From Clostridium lacusfryxellense (lineage in GTDB: Bacteria; Bacillota; Clostridia; Clostridiales; Clostridiaceae), in assembly GCF_018861735.1 (NCBI RefSeq), contig NZ_JAHLEB010000004.1:62001-126000 (forward strand): a DNA stretch of 64,000 bases, read 5' to 3'. A program made the position numbers and the translations under genes. Shown here piece by piece: positions 18,710 through 26,192 of the stretch. Below the pieces are notes generated by a model. It was not told where the DNA came from and made no database searches. It saw only the letters and a list, made by a program, of their open reading frames with translations. Positions within the stretch are counted from its first letter, which is position 1. Each line of letters starts with the position of its first letter.

Positions 18710-18743
18710 AACAGTTTGTAAGTAATGAATGGAGGAGTTTTCC

Positions 18744-18971
18744 ATGAAACAGTTACTTGAAGTATTGGCAAGGTATTTAGTTGATAAACCAGAGATGGTA
18801 GTAGTAAACGAAATAACACATGAGCATATGGTACTTCTTGAATTATCAGTCGCACATGGTGATATGGGTAAAGTTATAGGAAAACAAGGGCGAATTGCGA
18901 AAGCTATTCGAACTGTTGTAAAGGCAGCTGCTGTAAAAGAAAATAAAAAAGTGGTTGTTGAAATAAAGTAA
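18744..18971 (+). CDS. khpA: KH-domain RNA-binding protein KhpA
   Basis: KhpA (YlqC) is a single KH-domain protein that works with KhpB in post-transcriptional control of cell elongation and division in Gram-positives. The 75-residue product carries GKVIGKQGRIAKAIRTVVKA, the GxxG loop of a KH domain (about 41-60). GGAGG at 18731-18735 fits ATG 18744. It is in the rpsP transcript, and a terminator follows directly. KhpB is not in the window. Confidence 0.95.
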   Translation: MKQLLEVLARYLVDKPEMVVVNEITHEHMVLLELSVAHGDMGKVIGKQGRIAKAIRTVVKAAAVKENKKVVVEIK

Positions 18972-19000
18972 GAGTTAGGTTCAACCTAACTCTTATTTTA
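18970..19000 (+). terminator. Intrinsic terminator after khpA
   Basis: AAGAGTTAGGT (18970-18980) pairs perfectly with ACCTAACTCTT (18984-18994) around TCA, followed by ATTTTAATTAAATTTT. It overlaps the khpA stop codon. Confidence 0.85.
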
Positions 19001-19055
19001 ATTAAATTTTAAATTTGGTATATCTAGTAGAGTGATTATGGAAGGAGGATTTTAG

Positions 19056-19553
19056 ATGGAAGAATTTATGAGTGTAGGTAAAATAGGTAAAACACATGGA
19101 TTAAAGGGTGAAGTTAAAGTTTTTTCACTAACTGATGATCTTGAAAGATTTAAAACATTAAAAAGTGTGTATATTGATGGACAGCTCAGAAAAGTTGAAG
19201 GTTGTAAACTTCAACACGATAGAGGAATACTTAAAATCGAAGGTATAGACAGCATAGAACAGGCCGAGTTATATAGGAATAAGTTCTTAATGGTTAAAAG
19301 AGAAGATGCGGTTGAATTAGAAGAGGATAGTTATTATGTGGCTGATCTGATTGATTGCTCAGTTTATGATGATGCTGGAGTTGAGCTTGGAAAAGTATTT
19401 GATGTTCTTCATACACCAGGAAACGATGTATATTGGGTTAAGGGGAATAATAAAGAAGAAGTACTTATTCCAGTGCTTAAAGATATTGTAGTTAGTGTAG
19501 ATATTACTAAACGCAAAATTGTGATTAAGCCAGTAAAAGAATGGCAAGAATGA
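19056..19553 (+). CDS. rimM: Ribosome maturation factor RimM
   Basis: RimM binds S19 and helps mature the 3' domain of the 30S head. The 165-residue product has the N-terminal [16 protein letters not shown] segment and a C-terminal PRC-barrel (from about 90: [38 protein letters not shown]). GGAGG precedes the ATG. The end overlaps the trmD start by ATGA, so translation of the two is coupled. Confidence 0.96.
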   Translation: MEEFMSVGKIGKTHGLKGEVKVFSLTDDLERFKTLKSVYIDGQLRKVEGCKLQHDRGILKIEGIDSIEQAELYRNKFLMVKREDAVELEEDSYYVADLIDCSVYDDAGVELGKVFDVLHTPGNDVYWVKGNNKEEVLIPVLKDIVVSVDITKRKIVIKPVKEWQE

Positions 19554-20269
19554 AAATAGATATATTGACTTTATTTCCTGAAATGTTTGACGTTTTCAAT
19601 TATAGTATGATTGGAAAAGCAATGGAGAAAAGTTTACTTAATATTTCATCGCACAATATTCGAGATTACACAACAAACAAACATAAGAAAGTTGATGATT
19701 ATCCCTATGGCGGTGGAGCTGGTATGGTTATGCAAACTCAACCGTTAGTTGATTGTATTAAGGATATCAAATTGAATAATTCTGGGAAGGTAATATTTTT
19801 GGGACCACGGGGAAAGACGTTTAACCAAAATATGGCAAAAGAGTTATGCAAGGAAAAAGAATTAATATTTGTTTGTGGCCATTATGAAGGTATTGATGAG
19901 AGGACGTATGACTATATAGACATGGAAATTTCCTTAGGTGATTACGTTTTGACTGGTGGAGAAATGGCATGCATTCCAATAGTAGATAGCATCTGTAGGT
20001 TAGTTCCAGGTGTATTATCATGCGTTGAGAGTTTTACAGAAGAATCTTTTTATGATGGCGTACTAGAGTACCCTCATTATACAAGGCCAGAGTGTTTTGA
20101 AGGGAAAAGTGTACCTGAAGTATTGATCTCTGGACATCATGAGAACATACGCAAATGGAGAAGGCTTAAATCACTTCAAATAACTAAGCAAAAAAGGCCT
20201 GACCTATTTGAGAAACTTAATCTTACCAAGGAAGATAAAAAACTATTAAGTAAAGCAAACATAGAATAA
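19550..20269 (+). CDS. trmD: tRNA (guanine37-N1)-methyltransferase TrmD
   Basis: TrmD methylates G37 next to the anticodon, preventing +1 frameshifting. The 239-residue product starts [16 protein letters not shown] and contains [13 protein letters not shown], the SPOUT knot segments [16 protein letters not shown] and [11 protein letters not shown], and [11 protein letters not shown] use ATG 19550, which overlaps the rimM stop, over an in-frame ATG at 19541. It is followed by the rplS promoter and leader, so rplS is at least partly independent. Confidence 0.97.
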   Translation: MKIDILTLFPEMFDVFNYSMIGKAMEKSLLNISSHNIRDYTTNKHKKVDDYPYGGGAGMVMQTQPLVDCIKDIKLNNSGKVIFLGPRGKTFNQNMAKELCKEKELIFVCGHYEGIDERTYDYIDMEISLGDYVLTGGEMACIPIVDSICRLVPGVLSCVESFTEESFYDGVLEYPHYTRPECFEGKSVPEVLISGHHENIRKWRRLKSLQITKQKRPDLFEKLNLTKEDKKLLSKANIE

Positions 20270-20281
20270 CAACGTTTTATG

Positions 20282-20310
20282 TTGATAAATATTCATTGTT
20301 ATGGTATAGT
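20282..20310 (+). promoter_or_regulatory. Sigma-A promoter of rplS
   Basis: TTGATA (20282-20287) and TATAGT (20305-20310) are separated by 17 bp. The predicted start near 20317 begins the L19-type leader. Confidence 0.75.
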
Positions 20311-20316
20311 AGAGTT

Positions 20317-20391
20317 TGTGCTAGTACGGACGGTCCTCTGTCATAATGTAATGGTCAAGAACGTCACAATAAAATTTAGGAGGGAATGCAC
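20317..20391 (+). promoter_or_regulatory. L19-type ribosomal protein leader
   Basis: The 75-nt leader contains CTAGTACGGACGGTCCTCTG and, further on, ATGGTCAAGAACGTC. Both resemble, from memory, the conserved blocks of the rplS (L19) leader of Firmicutes, thought to mediate feedback control by L19. Its position directly after a promoter and before rplS fits. A covariance-model search was not possible. Confidence 0.7.
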
Positions 20392-20739
20392 ATGTTAGAC
20401 ATTATAAGAGCAATAGAAGCAGAACAAATCAGAACTGATTTACCAGTATTTAACGTAGGTGATACTGTTAAGGTTCACATCAAAATTAGTGAAGGTAACA
20501 AGGAGAGAGTCCAAGTATTCGAAGGAACCGTTTTAAAAAGACAACACGGTGGTTCAAGAGAAACTTTCACAGTAAGAAGAGTTGCATCTGGTGTTGGTGT
20601 TGAAAAAACATTCCCAGTTAATGCTCCAGTAATAGATAAAATCGAAGTTGTAAGACTCGGTAAAGTTAGAAGAGCTAAACTATTCTACTTAAGAGATAGA
20701 GTAGGTAAGTCTGCTAAGGTTAAAGAAAGAATGAGATAA
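20392..20739 (+). CDS. rplS: 50S ribosomal protein L19
   Basis: L19 lies at the subunit interface of the ribosome. The 115-residue product has [39 protein letters not shown] and [13 protein letters not shown], as expected, and the usual family length. ATG 20392 is preferred over ATG 20386, because TAGGAGGG ends at 20384 and would be only 1 nt from the latter. It is preceded by its own promoter and leader and followed by a short terminator. Confidence 0.98.
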   Translation: MLDIIRAIEAEQIRTDLPVFNVGDTVKVHIKISEGNKERVQVFEGTVLKRQHGGSRETFTVRRVASGVGVEKTFPVNAPVIDKIEVVRLGKVRRAKLFYLRDRVGKSAKVKERMR

Positions 20740-20744
20740 AAATG

Positions 20745-20766
20745 GGGGGCTGAAAAGTCCCTTTTT
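20745..20766 (+). terminator. Intrinsic terminator after rplS
   Basis: GGGGCT pairs with AGTCCC (one GU pair) around a GAAA tetraloop, then TTTTT. The stem is short, so it may be leaky and let rplS transcripts continue into lepB. Confidence 0.7.
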
Positions 20767-20822
20767 ACATTTAAAAATAATTAATTTTCTATAAATAATT
20801 AAATTTTAAGTGGGTGTTTATA

Positions 20823-21335
20823 TTGATAAAAAAGATTTTTGAATTAGCAAAATCTATAGCAATTTCACTTATAATTGCTGTATTCATTATAAATTTCATG
20901 TTTCAAATAGTAATAGTAAATGGTGAGTCTATGCTACCTACACTGCAAAATAATGATAAATTAGTACTTGAAAAAATATCAAAGAGGATTACTGCTACTA
21001 AGCGAAACGATATTGTAGTAATAAAGTATCCTGCAGACATTAGTCAAAGATTAATAAAAAGGGTTATAGCGGTTGCCGGAGATACAGTTAAAATTAATAA
21101 TAATACATTGTACATAAATGATAAAATTGTTAATGAGTACTATAAAAATGAAAATTTTATGATGGACTTTGATAAAATTGAGGTACCTAAAGATTCGATA
21201 TTTGTGCTTGGAGATAATAGAAATTTTAGTAAAGATAGTAGAAGTCACGATGTAGGGTTTGTAAAACTCAATCTTTTGGAAGGAAAAGCAGTTATAAGGC
21301 TTTATCCATTCAATAAAATGGGAAGGATTAGATAA
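20823..21335 (+). CDS. lepB: Signal peptidase I
   Basis: This membrane serine protease removes signal peptides from exported proteins. The 170-residue product has one N-terminal membrane helix (about 8-33), the nucleophile Ser36 in GESMLPTL, the general-base Lys79 in RLIKRVIAVAGD, and the later GDNRNFSKDSR box, so all catalytic elements are present. The start is probably TTG 20823, with GGTG about 7 nt before it; GTG 20814 would add three residues. It lies between rplS and rbgA, as in many Firmicutes. Confidence 0.95.
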   Translation: MIKKIFELAKSIAISLIIAVFIINFMFQIVIVNGESMLPTLQNNDKLVLEKISKRITATKRNDIVVIKYPADISQRLIKRVIAVAGDTVKINNNTLYINDKIVNEYYKNENFMMDFDKIEVPKDSIFVLGDNRNFSKDSRSHDVGFVKLNLLEGKAVIRLYPFNKMGRIR

Positions 21336-21337
21336 AT

Positions 21338-22195
21338 ATGGCAATGACGATAAATTGGTTTCCAGGTCACATGGCTAAAACAAGAAGACAAATTCAAGAA
21401 AGTTTAAAACTTGTTGATGCTGTAATAGAAATTAGAGATGCAAGGATAGTTAAATCAAGTGCAAATCCACAAATTGATGAAATATGCAAAGATAAGCCTA
21501 GGGTTATCTTGCTCAATAAGAGTGATTTAGCTGAAGATAAAGTGACTAAACAATGGATAGAAAAACTTACAACTGAAAATGTAAGGCCTCTCGCTGTAAA
21601 TTGTATTACAGGTCAAGGTCTAAAAAGTATAAAAATAACTCTTGATGAGTTATTGAAACAAAAGCACGATAGACAAAGAAAAAAAGGATTAGTTAATATA
21701 GTTATAAGAGTTATGGTAGTTGGTATACCTAATGTTGGTAAGTCTTCTTTTATAAACAAACTAGGGAAAAATAACATTACTAAAACTGGGGATAGACCAG
21801 GTGTTACTAAAAGTAAGCAATGGGTAAGAACTAACTTAGGAATAGAACTAATGGATACTCCGGGTGTATTATGGCCTAGATTTGAAGACGAGACAGTAGG
21901 ACTTAATTTGGCATTTACAGGTGCTGTAAAAGATGAAGTAATAGATATCGAGGAATTAGCACTTAGATTAGTAGAAAGACTCCAAGTTAATAATGGACAA
22001 AGGCTAATGGAAAGATATAAACTTGATGAAATCATGGAGAATCCTTTAGACAATTTAGATAATATAGCTAAAAAAAGGGGATCTGTAATTTCTAGGGGTA
22101 ATATTGACTATAATAGAGTCGCAGTTATGCTTTTAGATGAATTTAGAGGTGGGAAATTAGGGCCTATATCTTTAGAAAGAGTAGAGGAAGTTTAA
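21338..22195 (+). CDS. rbgA: Ribosome biogenesis GTPase RbgA (YlqF)
   Basis: RbgA is a circularly permuted GTPase required for late 50S assembly. The 285-residue product has the N-terminal INWFPGHMAKTRRQ signature, then motifs in permuted order: NKSDLA (G4), GIPNVGKSSFINKL (G1), DRPGVTKSKQW (G2) and DTPGVLWPR (G3). It starts 3 bp after lepB, with GGAAGGA at 21321-21327. Cotranscription with lepB is likely. Confidence 0.96.
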   Translation: MAMTINWFPGHMAKTRRQIQESLKLVDAVIEIRDARIVKSSANPQIDEICKDKPRVILLNKSDLAEDKVTKQWIEKLTTENVRPLAVNCITGQGLKSIKITLDELLKQKHDRQRKKGLVNIVIRVMVVGIPNVGKSSFINKLGKNNITKTGDRPGVTKSKQWVRTNLGIELMDTPGVLWPRFEDETVGLNLAFTGAVKDEVIDIEELALRLVERLQVNNGQRLMERYKLDEIMENPLDNLDNIAKKRGSVISRGNIDYNRVAVMLLDEFRGGKLGPISLERVEEV

Positions 22196-22242
22196 ATTTA
22201 ATATAAGATTTATTTATGTGTGAATGTTATTTTAGGTATATA

Positions 22243-22293
22243 GGGCATCTTAAATGATAGCTGGTAAGTTATCTTGTTAGTTGTAAGATGCCC
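22243..22293 (+). other. Inverted repeat between rbgA and rnhB
   Basis: GGGCATCTTA (22243-22252) and TAAGATGCCC (22284-22293) form a perfect 10-bp stem with a 31-nt loop that can itself fold (GATA with TATC). No T-run follows on either strand, so it is not a standard terminator. It sits in the 155-bp gap before rnhB. Confidence 0.6.
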
Positions 22294-22350
22294 AATTAAG
22301 ATATATTATGCGATGCATGCGAAAATTACTAAGACTAAGGAGAAAAAACT

Positions 22351-23181
22351 ATGAAATTAAATATTGATTTTTCTAATATGAATTATAAAGAAATATGTGA
22401 ATTTGTGTTAAGTTTAGAGAATGTTGAAAACGTTTACGATAATGAAGATAAAATAAATATAATAAATATGTTGCTGAAAGACAATAGAAAAACGGTTCAA
22501 AAGCTAGGTGGTAGAATGTCTAAAAAAATTGAGTTGAAAGAGAAAGAGATACAAAGAGTAAGAAAGATGTATGATTTTGATAGAAGTTTTGGTAGCTATA
22601 AGTACGTAGCTGGGGTAGATGAGGTCGGTAGAGGGCCTTTAGCTGGACCTATAGTTGCGGCAGCAGTGGTATTAGACTTAAAAGCTAATGAGGATAAAGA
22701 TTTAATATTAAGAGCAAATGATTCCAAAAAATTATCAATAGCTTGTAGAAAAGAACTCGCTGAGATTATTAAAGAAAAAGCAGTAGCCTATAAAATTTTT
22801 GCAATAGACAATAAAGAGATTGATGAAAAAGGTATTGGTTGGTGTAATAATCAAATATTTATAGAATCATGCGCTGGGTTAAAGGTAAAACCAGATTTGG
22901 TTTTATCTGATGGATATAAAATAAAAAATTTCTCAGGCTTAAATGAATTTGTAATAAAGGGAGACACCTTAAGTATAAGTATAGCTTGTGCATCTATTAT
23001 TGCAAAAGTATATAGAGATGAGCTGATGCTTGATTATCATAATGAGTATAAAAATTACGGGTTTGATAGGAATGTTGGTTATGGAACAGAGGAACATGTA
23101 CTTGCGATTAAAAAATTTGGACCAATTCCCATACATAGAAGAAGTTTTTTGAAAAATATTTTAAGTCAGAATAAAAAATAA
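22351..23181 (+). CDS. rnhB: Ribonuclease HII
   Basis: RNase HII cuts the RNA strand of RNA-DNA hybrids and removes single ribonucleotides from DNA. The 276-residue product has an N-terminal extension of about 80 residues followed by GVDEVGRGPLAGP with catalytic Asp90 and Glu91, then the DSKKLS and SDGYKI segments and the SIACASIIAKVYRD box. GGAG lies 9 nt before the ATG. A strong terminator follows. The exopolysaccharide locus begins just downstream, where yraN or comM would normally be expected. Confidence 0.97.
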   Translation: MKLNIDFSNMNYKEICEFVLSLENVENVYDNEDKINIINMLLKDNRKTVQKLGGRMSKKIELKEKEIQRVRKMYDFDRSFGSYKYVAGVDEVGRGPLAGPIVAAAVVLDLKANEDKDLILRANDSKKLSIACRKELAEIIKEKAVAYKIFAIDNKEIDEKGIGWCNNQIFIESCAGLKVKPDLVLSDGYKIKNFSGLNEFVIKGDTLSISIACASIIAKVYRDELMLDYHNEYKNYGFDRNVGYGTEEHVLAIKKFGPIPIHRRSFLKNILSQNKK

Positions 23182-23218
23182 ATAAATTAATAAATTAATA
23201 TTCTTTGAGGTCTAGTAG

Positions 23219-23248
23219 GCGCATAAATTTATTTATGCGCTTATTTTA
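23219..23248 (+). terminator. Intrinsic terminator after rnhB
   Basis: GCGCATAAAT (23219-23228) pairs with ATTTATGCGC (23231-23240), followed by TTATTTTA. It insulates rnhB from the exopolysaccharide promoter about 25 bp further on. Confidence 0.9.
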
Positions 23249-23263
23249 GTGTAAAAAAATACA

Positions 23264-23292
23264 TTGTAACAAAATTCTAACAGCAGCATAAA
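23264..23292 (+). promoter_or_regulatory. Candidate promoter of the exopolysaccharide operon
   Basis: TTGTAA (23264-23269) and CATAAA (23287-23292) are 17 bp apart, a weak vegetative match. A start near 23299 would place the transcript 5' end right before the riboswitch-like element. Confidence 0.4.
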
Positions 23293-23300
23293 ATACCAAT

Positions 23301-23388
23301 AAAAGAGAATAAAATAATTGAAAGCAATGAATCATATTTTAAATTGGTCACTTTGAATATGAGGAGCTAGTAGTGAATCCACTCCTTT
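23301..23388 (+). promoter_or_regulatory. Candidate class II cyclic-di-GMP riboswitch aptamer
   Basis: Compared with the Clostridium acetobutylicum c-di-GMP-II aptamer as I remember it, this leader shares GAAA(G)CAATGA (23320-23330), TTTTAAATTGG (23337-23347), CACTT (23349-23353) and TAGTAGTG (23368-23375). The spacing between the last two matches exactly. The main helix is kept with altered bases: TCACT (23348-23352) pairs with AGTGA (23372-23376) where the model has GCACU/AGUGC, and TGG (23345-23347) pairs with CCA (23379-23381) after a 2-nt bulge. The outer helix P1 and the apical stem are poorly matched, so it may be a divergent member. Confidence 0.72.
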
Positions 23389-23426
23389 TTCATAGAATCG
23401 TCTATGCAATTGGAGTTTATTTTTTT
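23381..23426 (+). terminator. Riboswitch expression-platform terminator before the exopolysaccharide operon
   Basis: ACTCC (23381-23385) pairs with GGAGT (23412-23416), and inside it ATAGA (23392-23396) pairs with TCTAT (23401-23405) around ATCG. TTTATTTTTTT follows. The 5' arm overlaps the end of the aptamer, so ligand-stabilised folding would compete with this terminator and turn expression on. AGGAG (23362-23366) could also pair with CTCCT, giving a second alternative. Confidence 0.6.
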
Positions 23427-23457
23427 CTATCAATAGGAAGTTAAGTCACTCGGAATA

Positions 23458-23486
23458 TATGGAGATAATATTGAAACTACTCCATA
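23458..23486 (+). other. Hairpin just upstream of the first exopolysaccharide gene
   Basis: TATGGAG (23458-23464) pairs perfectly with CTCCATA (23480-23486). The ribosome binding site AAGGAGATGGG follows directly, so the stem abuts the initiation region and could affect translation. The remaining bases of the rnhB-exopolysaccharide gap show no ORF. Confidence 0.5.
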
Positions 23487-23507
23487 AAGGAGATGGGTTA
23501 AATATAA

Positions 23508-24107
23508 ATGAAAGAATTAGAAAACAGAGCAATTTATGAGTTTCTCAAAAGATTTTCAGATATTATCCTATGTATCATTGCTACTATAATAGCCATGCCC
23601 GTAATGATCATTACCTGTGTTTTTGTTGTTTTAGAGTCAAATGGGAACCCTATTTATTCACAAGAAAGATTAGGGAAATACGGAAGGCCATTCACACTAT
23701 ATAAGATAAGATCTATGGGTTTTGATGCTGAAAAAAATGGACCACAATGGGCAGATATAAATGATGCACGAGTAACTAATATAGGTAAGTTTATACGAAA
23801 GACAAGAATAGATGAATTACCTCAACTTTATAATATATTGAAAGGTGATATGACAATAGTAGGTCCTAGACCAGAAAGATCTGTATTCACTTATGAATTT
23901 GAAAAGAGTATTCCAGGCTTCACAAATAGATTGGAAGTTAAACCTGGGCTTACGGGACTCGCACAGGTTAATGGAGGATATGATTTGACTCCGAGTGAGA
24001 AGCTTAATTTGGATTTAAGATATATTGAAGAAAGAAATTTTAAGAATGACCTAAAAATAATTTTTAAAACTGTAATAGTAGTATTTACGGGACATGGATC
24101 AAGATAA
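23508..24107 (+). CDS. Initiating phosphoglycosyl transferase (bacterial sugar transferase family)
   Basis: This enzyme would start polysaccharide repeat synthesis by moving a sugar-1-phosphate from a UDP-sugar to undecaprenyl phosphate. The 199-residue product has one N-terminal hydrophobic segment (about 15-40, the re-entrant helix of monotopic PGTs), then RLGKYGRPFTLYKIRSM. The catalytic Asp-Glu pair lies in RKTRIDELPQLYNILKG, and GPRPER and KPGLTGLAQVNG follow. The small size matches the monotopic PglC/EpsL/WcaJ-core type. It is the first gene of the operon, behind the riboswitch-like leader. The sugar cannot be told from sequence. Confidence 0.92.
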   Translation: MKELENRAIYEFLKRFSDIILCIIATIIAMPVMIITCVFVVLESNGNPIYSQERLGKYGRPFTLYKIRSMGFDAEKNGPQWADINDARVTNIGKFIRKTRIDELPQLYNILKGDMTIVGPRPERSVFTYEFEKSIPGFTNRLEVKPGLTGLAQVNGGYDLTPSEKLNLDLRYIEERNFKNDLKIIFKTVIVVFTGHGSR

Positions 24108-24128
24108 TTAAATAAAAGGGGTAATTTT

Positions 24129-25052
24129 ATGAGAATTTTAGTTACTGGAGGCGCAGGGTTTATAGCTTCTCACATAGTAGATAGACTAATCGACTTAAAT
24201 CACCATGTGTGCATAGTAGATAATCTTTTTACTGGTAAAGAAGACAATATAAATGATAGAGCAATATTTTATAAATGTGATATAACAGAAATGGAAAAGT
24301 TGAAGATGATTTTTAAAGTTGAAAAACCAGAAATAGTGATACACCACGCAGCTCAAATAGATATACAAACCTCTCTTAAAAAACCAGTGTTTGACGCTGA
24401 AACTAATATAATTGGGACTATAAATATTTTAGAATGCTGTAGAGAATTTGGAGTGAAAAAAATAATATATCCTTCATCAGCTGCAGTATATGGACACCCA
24501 AAGTATCTTCCAGTAGAGGAGAGTCATGGGGTAAATCCAATATCTTTTTATGGAATTTCAAAACACACACCAGAGCATTATATAAAAATATATGCACAGT
24601 TATATGGCCTTAAGTATACTATATTTAGATATGCAAATGTCTATGGTGAAAGGCAAGATTCCAAAGGAGAAGGGGGTGTGGTTTCAATATTTGTTGATAG
24701 ATTATTAAATAATCAACCACCTTTTATTTTTGGAAATGGTGAGCAAACACGAGACTTTATATATGTTAAGGATATAGCAGAAGCTAATATACTTGCATTA
24801 TATAAAGGCGATAATGAAATTATGAATATAAGTAGCAATAAAGCAACTACTGTTAACGAGTTGTTTATGGTAATGAGAGATATAGCAGGAAGCAATGTAG
24901 AGGCTATATATAAGGATGAAAGAAAAGGGGATATAGAGCATAGCTATTTGAATAATAGGATAGCGAGAATAACGTTAGGTTGGAAGGTTAGGTTTAAGTT
25001 AGAAGATGGAGTTAGGGAGACGGTTCAGTATTATAAAAAGGTGCTCAAATAA
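24129..25052 (+). CDS. NAD-dependent epimerase/dehydratase (UDP-sugar 4-epimerase type)
   Basis: The 307-residue product is an extended short-chain dehydrogenase that likely interconverts a nucleotide sugar, such as UDP-glucose and UDP-galactose or their N-acetyl forms. It shows the Rossmann NAD-binding loop VTGGAGFIASH (5-15), HHAAQIDIQ, the serine region YPSSAAVYG and the catalytic YxxxK as FYGISKH. RYANVYG and DFIYVKDIAEAN complete the GalE-like pattern. It lies 21 bp after the glycosyl transferase gene, in the same operon. Substrate is inference. Confidence 0.85.
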   Translation: MRILVTGGAGFIASHIVDRLIDLNHHVCIVDNLFTGKEDNINDRAIFYKCDITEMEKLKMIFKVEKPEIVIHHAAQIDIQTSLKKPVFDAETNIIGTINILECCREFGVKKIIYPSSAAVYGHPKYLPVEESHGVNPISFYGISKHTPEHYIKIYAQLYGLKYTIFRYANVYGERQDSKGEGGVVSIFVDRLLNNQPPFIFGNGEQTRDFIYVKDIAEANILALYKGDNEIMNISSNKATTVNELFMVMRDIAGSNVEAIYKDERKGDIEHSYLNNRIARITLGWKVRFKLEDGVRETVQYYKKVLK

Positions 25053-25073
25053 GGATAGAGAGGGTGATATGGC

Positions 25074-26192
25074 ATGAAAAAAGTTTTGTTTACGGCTACT
25101 ATTGATAGTCATATATTGAATTTTCATATACCCTATCTTAAATGGTTTAAAGAACAAGGATATGAAGTACATGTTGCAAGCAATGGGGAGGAAAAAATTC
25201 CCTTTGTGGATGTGAAGCATAATATTCTATTTGAGAGGTCCCCATATAGTATTAAAAATATAAATGCATATATAACTTTAAAAAAAGTAATAGAGCAGAA
25301 TGATTTTAACATCATCCATTGCAATACACCTATTGGTGGAGTATTAACCAGATTAGCAGCAAGAAAGGTGAGATCAATGGGTACAAAAGTTATTTATACT
25401 GCTCATGGATTTCATTTTTATAAGGGAGCTTCATTAATAAATTGGACAGTTTATTATCTTATTGAAAAATGGTTAGCTAAATATACAGACTGTTTGATTA
25501 CAATAAACGAAGAGGACTATATAAGGTGTACAAATAATAAATTTAAAGCTAAGTCTATAAAGATTGTAAATGGTATTGGTATTGATTTAAACAAATTTCA
25601 AAATCAAACTCTTGTAAAGAAAACTGAATTAAGAAAAAAGTATGGATACAGAGAGGACGACTTTATTTTAATATATGTAGCTGAACTTAGCTATAGAAAA
25701 CACCAAGATTTAATTATAGATGCTGTTAACTTATTAAGTAGAAAAATTCCTAATATAAAACTTTTAATCGTGGGTTCAGGAAAATTGTCGCAACAATATG
25801 TAAAACAGGTTAATAAACTTAATTTACAGGAGAATGTTCATTTTTTAGGATATAGAAAAGATATTGAATGTCTTATGAATATGTCTGATATTGCTGTATC
25901 ATCCTCTAGGCAAGAAGGCTTACCTGTTAATGTTATGGAAGCAATGGCAACGGGATTACCAATTGTGGTTACAGATGTTAGGGGTAACCGTGACTTAGTT
26001 CATAATGGTGAAAATGGATATGTTGTTGATATAGAAGATGTAGAAATGTTTAGTAGTTCACTTGAAAGTCTTTATAGATCAGAAGATTTAAGAAAAGAAT
26101 TTGGGGAAAAAAGTCTTGAACTTATTAAAATCTACTCGCTTGAAAATGTTATGAAAGAAATGAAGAAAAATTATGAGGAGTGTATGAATTGA
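25074..26192 (+). CDS. Glycosyltransferase family 4 (EpsD-like)
   Basis: The 372-residue product is a GT-B fold retaining glycosyltransferase. Its N-terminus (MKKVLFTATIDSHILNFHIP) and TAHGFHFYKGA resemble the EpsD type of Bacillus exopolysaccharide clusters. The C-terminal half has SRQEGLPVNVMEAMATGLPI, the EX7E nucleotide-sugar site. GAGGGTG precedes the ATG. The last four bases overlap the next gene's TTG start. It would add the second or a later sugar to the lipid-linked repeat on the cytoplasmic face; donor and acceptor are unknown. Confidence 0.88.
   Translation: MKKVLFTATIDSHILNFHIPYLKWFKEQGYEVHVASNGEEKIPFVDVKHNILFERSPYSIKNINAYITLKKVIEQNDFNIIHCNTPIGGVLTRLAARKVRSMGTKVIYTAHGFHFYKGASLINWTVYYLIEKWLAKYTDCLITINEEDYIRCTNNKFKAKSIKIVNGIGIDLNKFQNQTLVKKTELRKKYGYREDDFILIYVAELSYRKHQDLIIDAVNLLSRKIPNIKLLIVGSGKLSQQYVKQVNKLNLQENVHFLGYRKDIECLMNMSDIAVSSSRQEGLPVNVMEAMATGLPIVVTDVRGNRDLVHNGENGYVVDIEDVEMFSSSLESLYRSEDLRKEFGEKSLELIKIYSLENVMKEMKKNYEECMN

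Noticed and set aside
21613-22053. 146-codon minus-strand frame within rbgA
   Set aside because: Serine/leucine-rich antisense frame of a clear GTPase gene; typical artefact of codon bias.
23387-23507. Class I c-di-GMP or other known riboswitch further down the polysaccharide leader
   Set aside because: No GCACAGGGCAAACC-like or GNRA-receptor pattern; only the class II-like element upstream is supported.
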